DNA of 64,000 nt from Bradysia coprophila (lineage: Eukaryota; Arthropoda; Insecta; Diptera; Sciaridae), in assembly GCF_014529535.1 (NCBI RefSeq), contig NW_023503608.1, positions 7,490,501-7,554,500 on the forward strand, read 5' to 3'. Positions 11,418 to 21,817 of this stretch are shown here, piece after piece. The first letter of the stretch is position 1. Each line of letters opens with the position of its first letter. A program made the position numbers and the translations under genes. The notes beneath the pieces were generated by a model. It made no database searches, was not told where the DNA came from, and saw only the letters and a list, made by a program, of their open reading frames with translations.

Positions 11418-13785
11418 TTAAGAATCCCATTTTCCCCTGTCTGGTATAGGAATACCGTACAGTTCAAATAACAGCGAGTTTTGAACATTCAAATAGAATT
11501 GCTTCATGTTTGCCACTCGTTTGCATATTTCCTTCCAGATTGGCAAAATTGATTCATTCGACTCATCCAATTTCTGTTCCATATTTTGCATTGTTCGATT
11601 CACGTACGTATACATGACGCATGAAGGCGTTTTGCTAGTAGTTGTAACTCTATGAAATTGTTGTCCACTTACATGAACCCTTTGACCCGCCTCAACATTT
11701 TTTAATTCTCCTAACTGTTCCGATTGATAAACCACTGTGCCGTCCAGGACAGTCAAAGTAACATTGTCCAAATCCCTTGAAATGTAACTCTCCACCGTTT
11801 GGTCCGGAAAATCTGCCACGAACATGACGTCACTGAAATTGTTCCAGCTGAGCACTTCCTTCGCAATCGATTGCATCTCTGGGCGCTTCGAAGTAAATTG
11901 CTGCAACAGTGGTTTCATCCATTGTACAATTTTGAACGGGGACCATTCCACCTTTAACATGTCGACTGTCGGATCGAACATTCGCTGATAATACCGGCCA
12001 TTTAGGGAGCTCCATGCGTCGAAATAAATTGATAGATTTCGTGTATCTATTTTCGTTTTACCTGCCACTAAATTCCGTTGAATACAATGTGCATATTGGT
12101 ATGCCATGTCGGGATGCTTAGTCCATCGGTCATTTACGGAAAATGAATTCGGATGAAGAAAGTAACTGCCATTGCTATTGTGGTCGACAACTTCAACAAT
12201 CGTTAATGGGGTATCCCATGCATGAATCATCATATCCCAAGAGTAGCCATAAACTCCATCAACCCAACCGTTGTAGCCTCTAGTAATAAAATGGGAATAT
12301 GGCAAAAATACCTGACTGGTACAGTATAACAACATCAGACAAATGACCAATTTTTCCTTGTATTTCACAGCCACCGTGTGAGATTTCTGTTTCGAAGTCA
12401 ATTGTTCAACGGCCTTAGATTCGCTTTTACTTGCACCCTGTGATTTAAACAACATTTTTGGCCAGTCTCGCTCATAAAAAATTGGCAGTTCGGCCAAACA
12501 CACCCACGGAAACATTCCAATTGAAAAGAGTCGCGAATTCATCAAGTGAAAAGTCGCACATAGAATCTGTAAAGGTAGCACTTCCCGTCAACAATGGTTT
12601 CATTGAATTCAGTCGGATACTTACTGTAGCTGCCTTTCGTGTCGGTTTAAAAATAATCCAAAAAATTATGGACATATCGAAGAAGCAAACGAACCAATGT
12701 ATAACTAAAAGATCAGTCATCCGTTCACCTAGAAATGTTCTGTAAAGGTAAGAGTCACAGTGAAATATTTGAGAGGATCTTTAGCAAACATTGGAAACAC
12801 AGTGATAATCAACGACCTATCGCCAATCAAAGGTTTTCGTTAAGTTCAAACGATCCAACGTCTTACCTGAATGGCCAAAATATCCAATGGTAGCTAAGAT
12901 TCATCATTGCATAGCCCGACAGCCATTCAGAGGAGAATTTTTTCAATCCAGCCACAGTATACAGAATACAAAACTGAAATTTTATGATTGCGTAATTCCA
13001 GAATGGAACGTGACGATCGTCGTCTTTATTCTGAAGAGCATCGATTGAACTACAATTTTTACATAAAATTTTGTTATATTATAGTTCAGATAGGGAGAGT
13101 ATTTCAAATTCTTACAGATGTTTGTGCGAACTACTGACCAAAAACAAAATTCCACATAGTCCATAAAGATAGCTGTGATTGTTCCAAACACTTTTGTCTA
13201 GCAAGAAAATGTACCAATAAGTTACTACAAACATTGAGGTGGACAGTCGAAACTTGTATCCAATCGTTATACCAAGAGCACCTGGTGGAAACATTTTTTA
13301 ATTGAGCAAAGAAAAACACATAAGTTAATCCATACAAAGGAAAGCAATCAACCTAACCAAAGACAGGCATAAATGAGACCCATTTTTGAAGCGATCATTG
13401 GCTTTACGAATGGAATCAATGGAAAGAAGCAATTTGTAGTTTTGCCAAAACGTATGTCTAAAATACTACCGCCACGCTCTTCCGGGATGTCGATGAGCAT
13501 CATTAGTCCTTTACCGAGAGAAGAAAGTTATATATTAGGATTGTAGAATTTTAAATGAAATGATAGCGTAAGTTGTCCGAAAGTTTCTGAACTTGATTTC
13601 GAAAATATTCTAAAAAAAATTCCACCGATCTAACCGAACAACATCCGTCCCATTGCCAAACTAGAACCATCAACTGGCGTGTACATAAATTGAACAAATT
13701 CATGGAATGAATTTATGTGGTCGATTTTATGTCCAGTTAACGTTTTGATTCCAGATTGTAATGCACATTTTATTTGATTTAGCAT
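11418..13785 (-). CDS. GC: Vitamin K-dependent gamma-glutamyl carboxylase
   Basis: Multi-pass ER enzyme that carboxylates glutamate in secreted proteins using reduced vitamin K. Six exons on the minus strand: 13785-13635, 13508-13353, 13281-13116, 13049-12867, 12739-12625 and 12566-11418. They sum to 640 codons (639 residues; human GGCX is 758). Family blocks appear in order: [76 protein letters not shown] and [13 protein letters not shown]. The lysine pair at 194-195 matches the catalytic lysine region of GGCX, and the His of SSSHKHLSID matches the conserved His before it. ATG 13785 opens a family-like N-terminus. Alternative acceptors at exon 5 would give a stop, so the TTTACAG acceptor at 12740 is preferred. 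Confidence 0.92.
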
Positions 13786-14481
13786 TTTGTCCAAGTAAAT
13801 CTACGAACTAGTTGTTCACCCTCCGATGACAAATTCAATACTGACCATTCAATATTTTCTTCCTATCATGAAGATAACATTTTTGCGCAGGACAAATAGA
13901 ACACCCTCTTGCAGAATTATATTCTCTTTATTATAGACTGCATACATTTCTCAGCTTCTATTCTGCCTCTTATCTGAACAAATTTTCGTAATACAAGACA
14001 ATCCGGAAACGGAACTGCTTGTATGGTGGGAAATGCATGAAAATTGAAATTGCATTGAGATTATTAATTGTACAGATCAAAGACTCAATAGAGCATTCTT
14101 CACAATGCCTGTCAAACCTGGATGGAGCAGGGTCGGACTGTCTACGAAAAGGAAAATGTAACAAAAGCTCTTGATGGGAAACCGCGCCAAAAGGAACTTT
14201 TAAAATTAGCAAATTGAATGAAAGTTAAAAAAGCCGAGTCGCCCACATATTGCCAGGTCGGGCTTTTTGTCAAGTATGACAGTATAGGAAACATTCTATC
14301 GATTACTTTCTTATGTATTCGTTGCATTACATGTTCTATACCTGGCTTAAAAATGACTATTTCGTCCATCGGTTAAAATTCAGTAAATATGCTTCATATC
14401 AAACTGAACACATCCAATTGATTCAAATATTTATTCCCGCCTGCATAAATCAACTAAATCAACAAACAAAAAACGGTGTAA
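13786..14481. other. Spacer upstream of the gamma-carboxylase gene
   Basis: No gene recognised. It contains an imperfect hairpin at about 14227-14268 (AAAAAGCCGA paired with TCGGGCTTTTT). Confidence 0.5.
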
Positions 14482-15254
14482 GGGGTCATTCATAAAGTGT
14501 GTCATGCACCGAAGTGGAATGAGATTACAACCTCGCGTGCTAGTCCATACAATTTATTAAGTTTTCATACATACCCAATATAGGTGTGCGATGGATAAAG
14601 GATCGAGACTGGCGTAGTCCACAAAAAATTGTTATCATCCCTAGATGTCAAAAATCGATAAATATATTTTTTTTAAATTTATTTACAACTTGTGACAAAA
14701 TTTCGAGTTGTCACACTTGTCACGAAGAAGTCGAGGCTTGCCTAGACTGATAGTGACAAGTGTGTAATATATATTCTCAGAAGATTTTCAAAAACTTTCT
14801 TGTTCTGGATAGCCTATAACATTCCCAAGAATTTAAGCCCACTTGAGCAAAAATTGAACCATTTTCCTGATGAATTTACGAATTTTCAAGTTCTCCACTC
14901 AATTTTTCATAGTCGGCGAACTTTGACGACTCACGAAGTAAACTTTTACGACAAACGGATTTTCCGTATTTTTTTTGTTGCATTGCACTCCTGCACAACC
15001 TGCAAAAATCTCGAAGAAGTTTGTTGGTAGAGGTTGAAATATGTGGGAGGCCGAAAACTCGAAATTTTATCTTCTATGATTTGTCGCAAGTTAAATGAAT
15101 TGAAAAAAATTAAAATCGATATTTGACATCTTGGGATTATAAGAATTTTTTGTGGACTACGCCAGTCTCGATACTTTATCCATCGCACACCCCTAATATC
15201 CAAAAGTGACTGAAAAACGTCGATTTGAGCGTGACATTCTTTATGAACGACCCC
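14482..15254. mobile_element. MITE with TAA target duplication (PIF/Harbinger-like)
   Basis: A 773-bp element flanked by TAA on both sides (14479-14481 and 15255-15257). The ends are GGGGTCATTCATAAAGTGTG and, inverted, GGGGTCGTTCATAAAGAATG. The imperfect arms are about 200 bp long and share GACTGGCGTAGTCCACAAAA. The middle has no transposase. A 3-bp TAA/TTA duplication with G-rich ends suggests a non-autonomous PIF/Harbinger element; that class is inferred from these two traits only. Confidence 0.8.
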
Positions 15255-15490
15255 TAATAACCGCAAGTCAACAAAAATGTATATGTGGTAGCAGGTTCGA
15301 GGTAAAGTAACTCACAAATATAATCTGCTTGTTATCAAAGCCGAATATACGTTCGACTACATCTCAAACACTCAAACATTTTTATTATTTTCGAGTGTTT
15401 TTTTTTTCTTGCTACATAAACCTGTCTTCAGTGACTAGTGAATTTTGTTAATTAGATGCGAAGGTATTCCCATAATTTACTTGAAACGAG

Positions 15491-16791
15491 ATGATTAGAA
15501 CAAGTAAAGTTTGGATGTTAAAAAACCTCTTCGAGGGTGAACCAAAGTTGAGTGATTTCGAGCTGGAAGAACATGAACTGAGAGACATTACCGATGGAGG
15601 TAAGAAACTAAATTGGTCTTCAAACAATCAACATTCTCATTGTCTTACTTAATCAATTTTACTGTAGAACCAGAAACGAATTTGTTTTTCTGTTAAATTT
15701 TAGAATTGATATGCGAGGCTGAATATCTCAGTGTAGATCCATATATGCGAGTCTATGTGAGCAGAATTCCTTCCATTCCGGCAACTATGATTGGAACTCA
15801 AGTTGCCAAGTAATGAAACTTGCTCCTCGGCATGTTTGGAGGGATCGATAATCCAATTTTTTTATAGAGTCATAGAATCGAAGAACCCATCATACCCGGT
15901 GGGCTCATATATTTACGGCCACTTTGGTTGGCGTAGTCGAACCTTAGTTACTGCACTCGATGATCCGAAAGTCCATCCAATCAAACCATATCCATGTCCT
16001 AATCTGGGAACTCATCCACGATCATATGCATTGGGTTGCTGTGGGCGTGTTGGGTTAGTTCTGCTAGTTTTGATTTTTCTTCTATTTATTTTGGTTCCTT
16101 CAACAGAAATAGCGCCTACTTCGGACTATTGGAACTCTGTAAACCTCAACCGGGTGAAACGGTAGTTATTAGTGGTGCTGCTGGGGCAGTCGGTTGTCTG
16201 GTTGGACAAATTGCTAAGATCAAAGGATGTAAAGTTATCGGCATCGCCGGAGGAATCGAAAAATGCAATTGGCTTACCAATGAGTTAGGATTCGATGAAG
16301 CAGTCGATTACAAAGATGAAAAATTCAATGAAAATTTGTCGGCTGTAACGCTGGACGGTGTTGACGTGTACTTTGATAATGTTGGTGGTATAATTAGCTA
16401 TGAAGTTATGAAGCGAATGAACCAATTTGGTCGTATTTCTATTTGCGGTTCGATTTCGTCGTACAATCTAGACCCCAGTCAAGTACCAAAAGGTATGATG
16501 TTTTCGATTTGACTAATTTTCAAGCTGTGTATTAGTATGACTCTGCATCGTCTCTTTTCAGTTCCGCAAATAAACGACTTCCATCGCAAGATCTTACGTA
16601 TGGAGGGTTTTTTGGTCAACCGATGGTTGGGTGAAAGGTGGTTTGAAGGAATTATGCAGATCAAAACGTGGTTGGACGAGGGTAAAATTAAGTACAAGGA
16701 AACGATAACGGAAGGGTTTGAAAATATGCCACAGGCGTTTATTGATGTACTTCGGGGTAAAAATTTTGGAAAGGCAATCGTCAAAGTGTAA
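15491..16791 (+). CDS. Prostaglandin reductase 1-like NADP(H) oxidoreductase
   Basis: Cytosolic zinc-independent MDR enzyme of the PTGR1/LTB4 12-hydroxydehydrogenase type, which reduces 15-oxo-prostaglandins and other alpha,beta-unsaturated carbonyls with NADPH. Exons are 15491-15599, 15704-15809, 15868-16053, 16107-16492 and 16562-16791, giving 338 residues. The start MIRTSKVWMLKN is typical. The nucleotide-binding motif is SGAAGAVGCLVGQIAKIKGC. Further hallmarks are DVYFDNVGG, GRISICGSIS, GFENMPQAF and the C-terminal GKAIVKV. The second exon encodes SVDPYMR, also typical. Two exon frames run on into introns and would give false tails if left unspliced. In insects the true substrate is not known. 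It lies between two MITE/repeat-rich spacers. Confidence 0.9.
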
Positions 16792-17001
16792 AAGGAAAAA
16801 TTTTCGATTTTTTTTTTAAATTAACAAAAGTAAATGAAGTGCAAGTAATCACATAGACTTTCGATTTTGTGAGGAGAGTCGCCACACCCTCATTAATCCA
16901 TTCATACCGCATCGTACCAAAGGAAGAAATTGGACGGAACATTCTTATATAACGTGAAGACAACACTATTTTTAATTTACGAGCTGCATGCGTCGAAAAG
17001 G

Positions 17002-17193
17002 TCGAAAACAACCGTACTTTCAATGTTTCAGCACTACTTTCGACGCCTTCAGCAAGTAAAATCCATTACACAACTTGGGATAAAAACGAAAAGTCTCGTT
17101 TTCGTACGTTTATTGACCTCGGCCACGCCTCGTATCAAAATAATTCACACGAAAAATCTAATCTTCAACTTTTTGCCCTTAGTCATGTAAAAT
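17002..17193 (+). repeat. Dispersed repeat, copy 1 of 2 (about 190 bp)
   Basis: Matches 35892-36075 in the same orientation with scattered substitutions and small indels. Shared landmarks in order are ATGTTTCA..GCACT, GTAAAATCCATTACA, TTGACCTCGGC and TTCAACTTTTT followed by CATGTAAAAT or TATGTAAAAT. It is non-coding, its class is unknown, and the two copies are old. Confidence 0.75.
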
Positions 17194-17805
17194 GCTCTCC
17201 GAAAATACATCGGAATGGATTTTTCCAACTACATAACAGACTTAAGTAAGCTCCACTTTCATGATGGTGGATGGTGTGGATGTTTATCGACACAAATAAT
17301 GAACGGAAATTGACTCGTAATATATTCCAATTAGACGTTTGTTGTTTGCTCTTATTTTCAATTCTTCCATGTTGAATCAATCAATGTATCAAACACACTG
17401 CGATAACCACAAATAACTCTGAAGGTGTAATAAAATGCTGCGAAATTGATTCAAAACACTATACCCGTTGTTGGATAACATTCCTTTTTTAATTAAAAAG
17501 ACATTCGACTACAACTGTAACTTCCTTTATTTATTTGATCTTGTTTTCGTGATGTCGCACGCACTCGAGATGTAGTGGGCGACCGCTGATGGTATGTAGC
17601 AATTACAAGCAATAATGGTCTTGATTTTATTTGATTATTCTGAACTTAAAATCGAAATACCAAAGAATACCACGATAGAATTTCGGGTGTCATTAAATTA
17701 GATTACCTCTAATGGGAAATCATTTAACATTTCTGCAGGAAGGTGAGTCAGGCAACAGAATGCGTAGGTGAGTTGTGTTTTCTGATTTTTTGTTTGTTTA
17801 ATGAG

Positions 17806-17915
17806 TGACGCGGTTCATTACTATGAGGCCATCTATTTCTGTCAGGACCGAGATTTGAAGTGACGAGGTTCATTACTCTGAGGCCATCTATTTCTGTCAG
17901 GACCGAGATTTGATC
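17806..17915. repeat. 55-bp tandem duplication, two copies
   Basis: Units 17806-17860 and 17861-17915 differ at only a few positions. Both carry GAGGCCATCTATTTCTGTCA followed by GGACCGAGATTTGA. Confidence 0.92.
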
Positions 17916-18481
17916 ATGTTACCTCTTATATAGAAATCATACTATAATTTATTTTTGAAACTTTTGATGTAATGACTTGGAATAGAAACTTTACTGCAGA
18001 CCTCATGCGAAAGTTGAATATTACATGTATGTTTATACCTTGTGAAAATGGTCCATTACGTGAAGAATATTTTCGGTTCATTTTTATCATAGATAAATCA
18101 TAAATCCACTTTTACATGGGCCAGACAATAAACTCGAATACATTGGATGCTGCAACGAAATTCATTAATTCGGAAACAACCTTATGACACTCACAAACTC
18201 ACACATGTGTTTGCGAGCAACCTACTTTGGTAAGTGTTTTTGGACAGTCTCAACAGTTCAAAACAACATTCACTAGTATTGCATCTTTACGTTACTGAGT
18301 AACCTGTTGGATATTAGCTCATTCACATCATTTGCCTCACAGAATTAATTGCGAGCAACACAGAAATCCGGAGGTGAAGTTAGAAAAATCTGTCTACTCA
18401 GATTGTTTGTAAAAATTTATTTCAACGAAAGTTGGGTCGTATCATCCACTTAGCAGAAAAAAATCCAAATCCAAAGACGAT

Positions 18482-18874
18482 TTAGTTGTGATGTGGTGGG
18501 TCAAAGGGAGTGCGCCATTGCCATTCTTCCCAACTGCCACATCTTTGCTCTTGTTCAATGAAAGCGGCTTGGCAACGAACTAATGTAGCAGGAACTCCTG
18601 CAGTATCACACCGAAAATGAGAATTGGGATCCCAGTTATTTCGCCACAAACGGGTGAAATGGATTGGATCATTGCAGTCCGGTTGGCCGTTTCCATGCGA
18701 TTGGGATTGGCCAGCGCTCAGGGCCACACAAACCGTTAGCAGGGCGAATGCGAGTGCTAAAAAATTCGAAAACTTTTATTTCAAACGAAACGTTGGTAGT
18801 GCAAATATAGTAATTCTACAATTTTATACATTGCATCAGATTCCTCTCTTTCCGGCACACTTACCAGTTTTCAT
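18482..18874 (-). CDS. Small secreted protein, degenerate chitin-binding-like
   Basis: Two exons on the minus strand: a 10-base first exon (18874-18865, ATGAAAACTG) and 18756-18482, joining to 94 residues. The signal peptide MKTALAFALLTVCVALSAG is followed by a Gly/Gln/His linker and a short domain with cysteines in DCND, RCDTAGVPATLVRCQ and RCGSW, ending WEEWQWRTPFDPPHHN. The pattern 'C-x(n)-RC-x(8)-C ... C-x-W-x-x-W-x-W-x-x-P-x-DPP' resembles small secreted insect proteins related to CBM14 chitin-binding domains, but not all six cysteines are clear, so chitin binding is an inference. A TATATA box at about 18935-18942 lies some 60 bases before the ATG. Confidence 0.8.
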
Positions 18875-18932
18875 CGTTGATTAGTCAATTAGAATGAACG
18901 GACTAAATTGAATGCAAGTATTAAGCCTTGCC

Positions 18933-18943
18933 AGTATATATAC
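18933..18943 (-). promoter_or_regulatory. TATA box of the small secreted gene
   Basis: AGTATATATACT, read on either strand, lies about 60 bases upstream of the ATG at 18874. This suits a transcription start near 18905-18910 and a short leader. Confidence 0.6.
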
Positions 18944-21029
18944 TGAATTCGAAAAGTTAATTATCTTAGTTAATCCAGAATTTTTGCAATTTCAATCGTC
19001 ATTGCTGATAAACGTACGTTATTTTGGTATTAATATTGATAATTAAACATGACAGTGTCGTGCGGAACATGGTAGACAGAGTCCATTGGTTGTTGTGAAC
19101 CATAGTACTGTTCCTATAGCATTAACATAGAAAATATTTGGAGGCTGATGATATCAGGTATTGTATTTTCTTCGTTAAGACAGAGGAGATATGCTTTATT
19201 GGCGTAAGGGAACACATGCAACTATACACGAATTTATGTACGGAAATTCGGAAACTTTCTGACAAAAATTCCGTCAGACGGTACAGCAAGATTTTTCATT
19301 TCTCTAGATCTTTGCTGATCAGACATTTTATCTTTTGAAATAAAAACAACTTTCAAATTTGCCTGATTTTCAACTTCAAAAAAAAGCTCATGTAGAGCTT
19401 TTGAGCTCTTAAAGAATAAAAGTTTCCCCATTTATAAAATTTAACTACGTTCTTTTACGAAAACGAACATCGGCGCTAATGACTCTCTAAGTTTTAAAAT
19501 CACAACGGAAATGTGTGATTAATTTTCACCTTTTTAATCAATCAAAATATTTCACTCACTTAACGGTAAAGCTTATCTGTATGCAATTTCCAATTTAAAT
19601 TTTATCAATTTTCCCTGTGTTCAAGTATGTTACCCAATAAATTTTTGAGATTATGAGATCGGTTTGGTATTATTGAAATTTTCTGTTAGCAATTTTTTAT
19701 CTTTTCTAATTCGACATTTTTCAGAAAAACTTTTAAAATAGATTCTTTGAGCATTAGAAGATGATATAAAAACAAGATCTTTTAAAAAATCTTAAAGTTT
19801 CGGAATCGAGATCTATGTTCCGGTGGTAACCCACAATTTCAGCAGATTTTAGGGTAGAGGTGAGTGGGCACACATAAAATACCAAGCACATGCTCAATGC
19901 CCATGTTTTCTAAAAATATACACAGCCTGTGCCCAATGTCCAAGATTCAAAGGCACATATTAAAATAGTTGCCCATTAATTTGTGAATTTTGAATTGTCT
20001 AATCTTGTATTTTTATAGATTACCGAATTTGTTCGTGTAGATTCTGTTGACGAGCGGATCGCCACCGCTTTCGGATGGGTTTTGATTTCAATTTTATACA
20101 CGTTGGTACTCATTTTTCACAAATTCAAGATTTCTTAATTGGAGGTTAGGCTAGCATAAATTAAGAACTTTGGACATATATTTGACATAAAAAACACATA
20201 CCGAACGAGCCACTCTTAATCTATTTTTTTTTCTAAATGAAAGTTAAAACGAGGGAAACCAACACACTTCAAGCGAGGGGTAAACAACTCGAGAAAACAC
20301 CCTCAATGGAATTGCCGGAGTATCCGGTAAATAATTGTAAGGAATTTAAAGTAATTGAGAGTTAATAGGAACAAGTATTCTGATCCGAAAATATTGCAAG
20401 CGAATGCAAAACAACGTTATTATTAGAGTCACAAATGCGGGAAGGTGGAGCATAGCTGTTCCAAATTTTAGTTTGGCTTAGTCTGATGACTCTTTTTTCA
20501 AAAATGCTGAATCGTTTGATAATGATGTGATCATTTCAAAACGGCAAGTTATTCAACCGTTTCAAAATGATCTGTAACATCTGTAATGATATGTTCATTT
20601 CAAAACACAAAAAAAAAACCGTTTTAAAATGATCTGTTTATTTCGAAACGCCTATAAAACATTTCAAAATGATATGTTCATTTGACTTTCTCTTTATTTG
20701 GCAACTATTCTTCCAGTGAGTCACCAACTACTTCCCACGAAAAAACATGCTGCATTGGAATAACGGAAAAAACCGTGGAATTATTTTAAAAATTCGTGAA
20801 ATTTTATAAATTAATTGGAATTATAGGAATTGAAGAGTGAATCCAACAAGTAGAGGTGTTAATCCGGTAATTAAAGTAATAAAATTGAAAGCAGTGAAAA
20901 GTAATTAGTAATTGATTTGCCACCATTTTAGCCAGTCGGTTCCCCCTCGACTAAAGCAAAAGTAGTAACTGCCAAATAGTGTTCCAATTTTTTTACAGTG
21001 ATAAAAATGATATTGGTACACGGTCCAGT
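18944..21029. other. Intergenic, AT-rich, no gene recognised
   Basis: No domain-bearing frame was found. The only structure is the degenerate repeat run at 20512-20690. Confidence 0.6.
20512..20690. repeat. Degenerate repeats of TTTCAAAATGATCTGT-like unit
   Basis: Variants of AAAATGATCTGT/AAAATGATATGTTCATTTCAAAAC recur about six times, mixed with complementary ATCATTT segments. The order and spacing are irregular. Confidence 0.6.
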
Positions 21030-21088
21030 TTTAGTACTCTACATACTATGTAGTACATAGAGTACCACTCATGCTTGAAATGCGTTGG
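21030..21088 (-). repeat. Dispersed repeat, inverted copy (CACTTCAAGCATGAGTGG family)
   Basis: The reverse complement reads CCAACGCATTTCAAGCATGA then GTGGTACTCT. It matches the copies at 2567 and 40803, with an extra palindromic TGTACTACATAGTATG insert. Confidence 0.7.
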
Positions 21089-21267
21089 AAAAACAAGTCT
21101 TAAACATTTGCATGTCAATGCAAAAAAAAAATCATGTCAAACGACAAGTAGGGACGTCCATACTTCCAACCAAATGACCAAGCTTGTGCACACACTTGCT
21201 GTTCCTCGCGAAAATTTTGAAAATCCTGAGGCCACTTTCATCTTCATTTTAGGGCACATGCATGCAG

Positions 21268-21581
21268 CACTGATAAAAAAAATCGTCAACATACATCCAG
21301 TATGTATGAAATGGCTGGCAGACAGCTTCATTTCTGCCTTACTTCGGATATGTATATTCCAACGTCTGGCAAGTATATCGTACATGTTTGACGTACAAAC
21401 ATACGAGTGACAAGAATAGTCACGAGCAGTACGTATGACTATACGTCGGACATGTACGATATACATGTCAAACGTTGGATATACATGTCAGACGTTGGAA
21501 TATACATATCCGAAGTAAGGCAGAAATGAAGCTGTCTGCCAGCCATTTCATACATACTGGACGTAAATTTTTTTATCAGTG
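21268..21581. mobile_element. Hairpin MITE, 314 bp
   Basis: The two ends read CACTGATAAAAAAAATCGTC and, inverted, CACTGATAAAAAAATTTACG. The arms of about 120 bp share CAGTATGTATGAAATGGCTG followed by GCAGACAGCTTCATTTCTGCC. The right arm carries a 20-24 bp internal duplication (ATATACATGTCAAACGTTGG, then ATATACATGTCAGACGTTGG). There is no transposase and no obvious target duplication. The overlapping open frames on both strands are a product of the hairpin. Confidence 0.8.
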
Positions 21582-21817
21582 AGCGTAAGAATTTCCTCAA
21601 AAATACTTACTTGGGGTGATCCTTTTTCCGAAACACAATTTTGTGACCTTTTCGAATTAAAATTCATCTCAGCTCGACTGAATACTCGGCTATAAATTTG
21701 AGATAATGATACTATTATCTTGTGATTAAAATTACACCAATGAGTCTAATGCGATATGAAGGCACGTAGTAATTGTCACTTCAGTGGCGACTACATTATA
21801 ATTTAAAGTTTTCATCT

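Larger units (their letters stand above)
16792..18481. other. Intergenic spacer with repeats
   Basis: No gene recognised. It contains a dispersed repeat at 17002-17193, a tandem duplication at 17806-17915, and a minus-strand AATAAA (TTTATT at 18416-18421) for the small secreted gene that follows. Confidence 0.6.

Noticed and set aside
14946-15266. 106-residue minus-strand frame
   Set aside because: Lies inside the MITE at 14482-15254 and encodes nothing recognisable.
21075-21466. Overlapping plus and minus open frames of about 110 residues
   Set aside because: They sit on the arms of the hairpin MITE; the near-mirror frames are a by-product of the inverted repeat.
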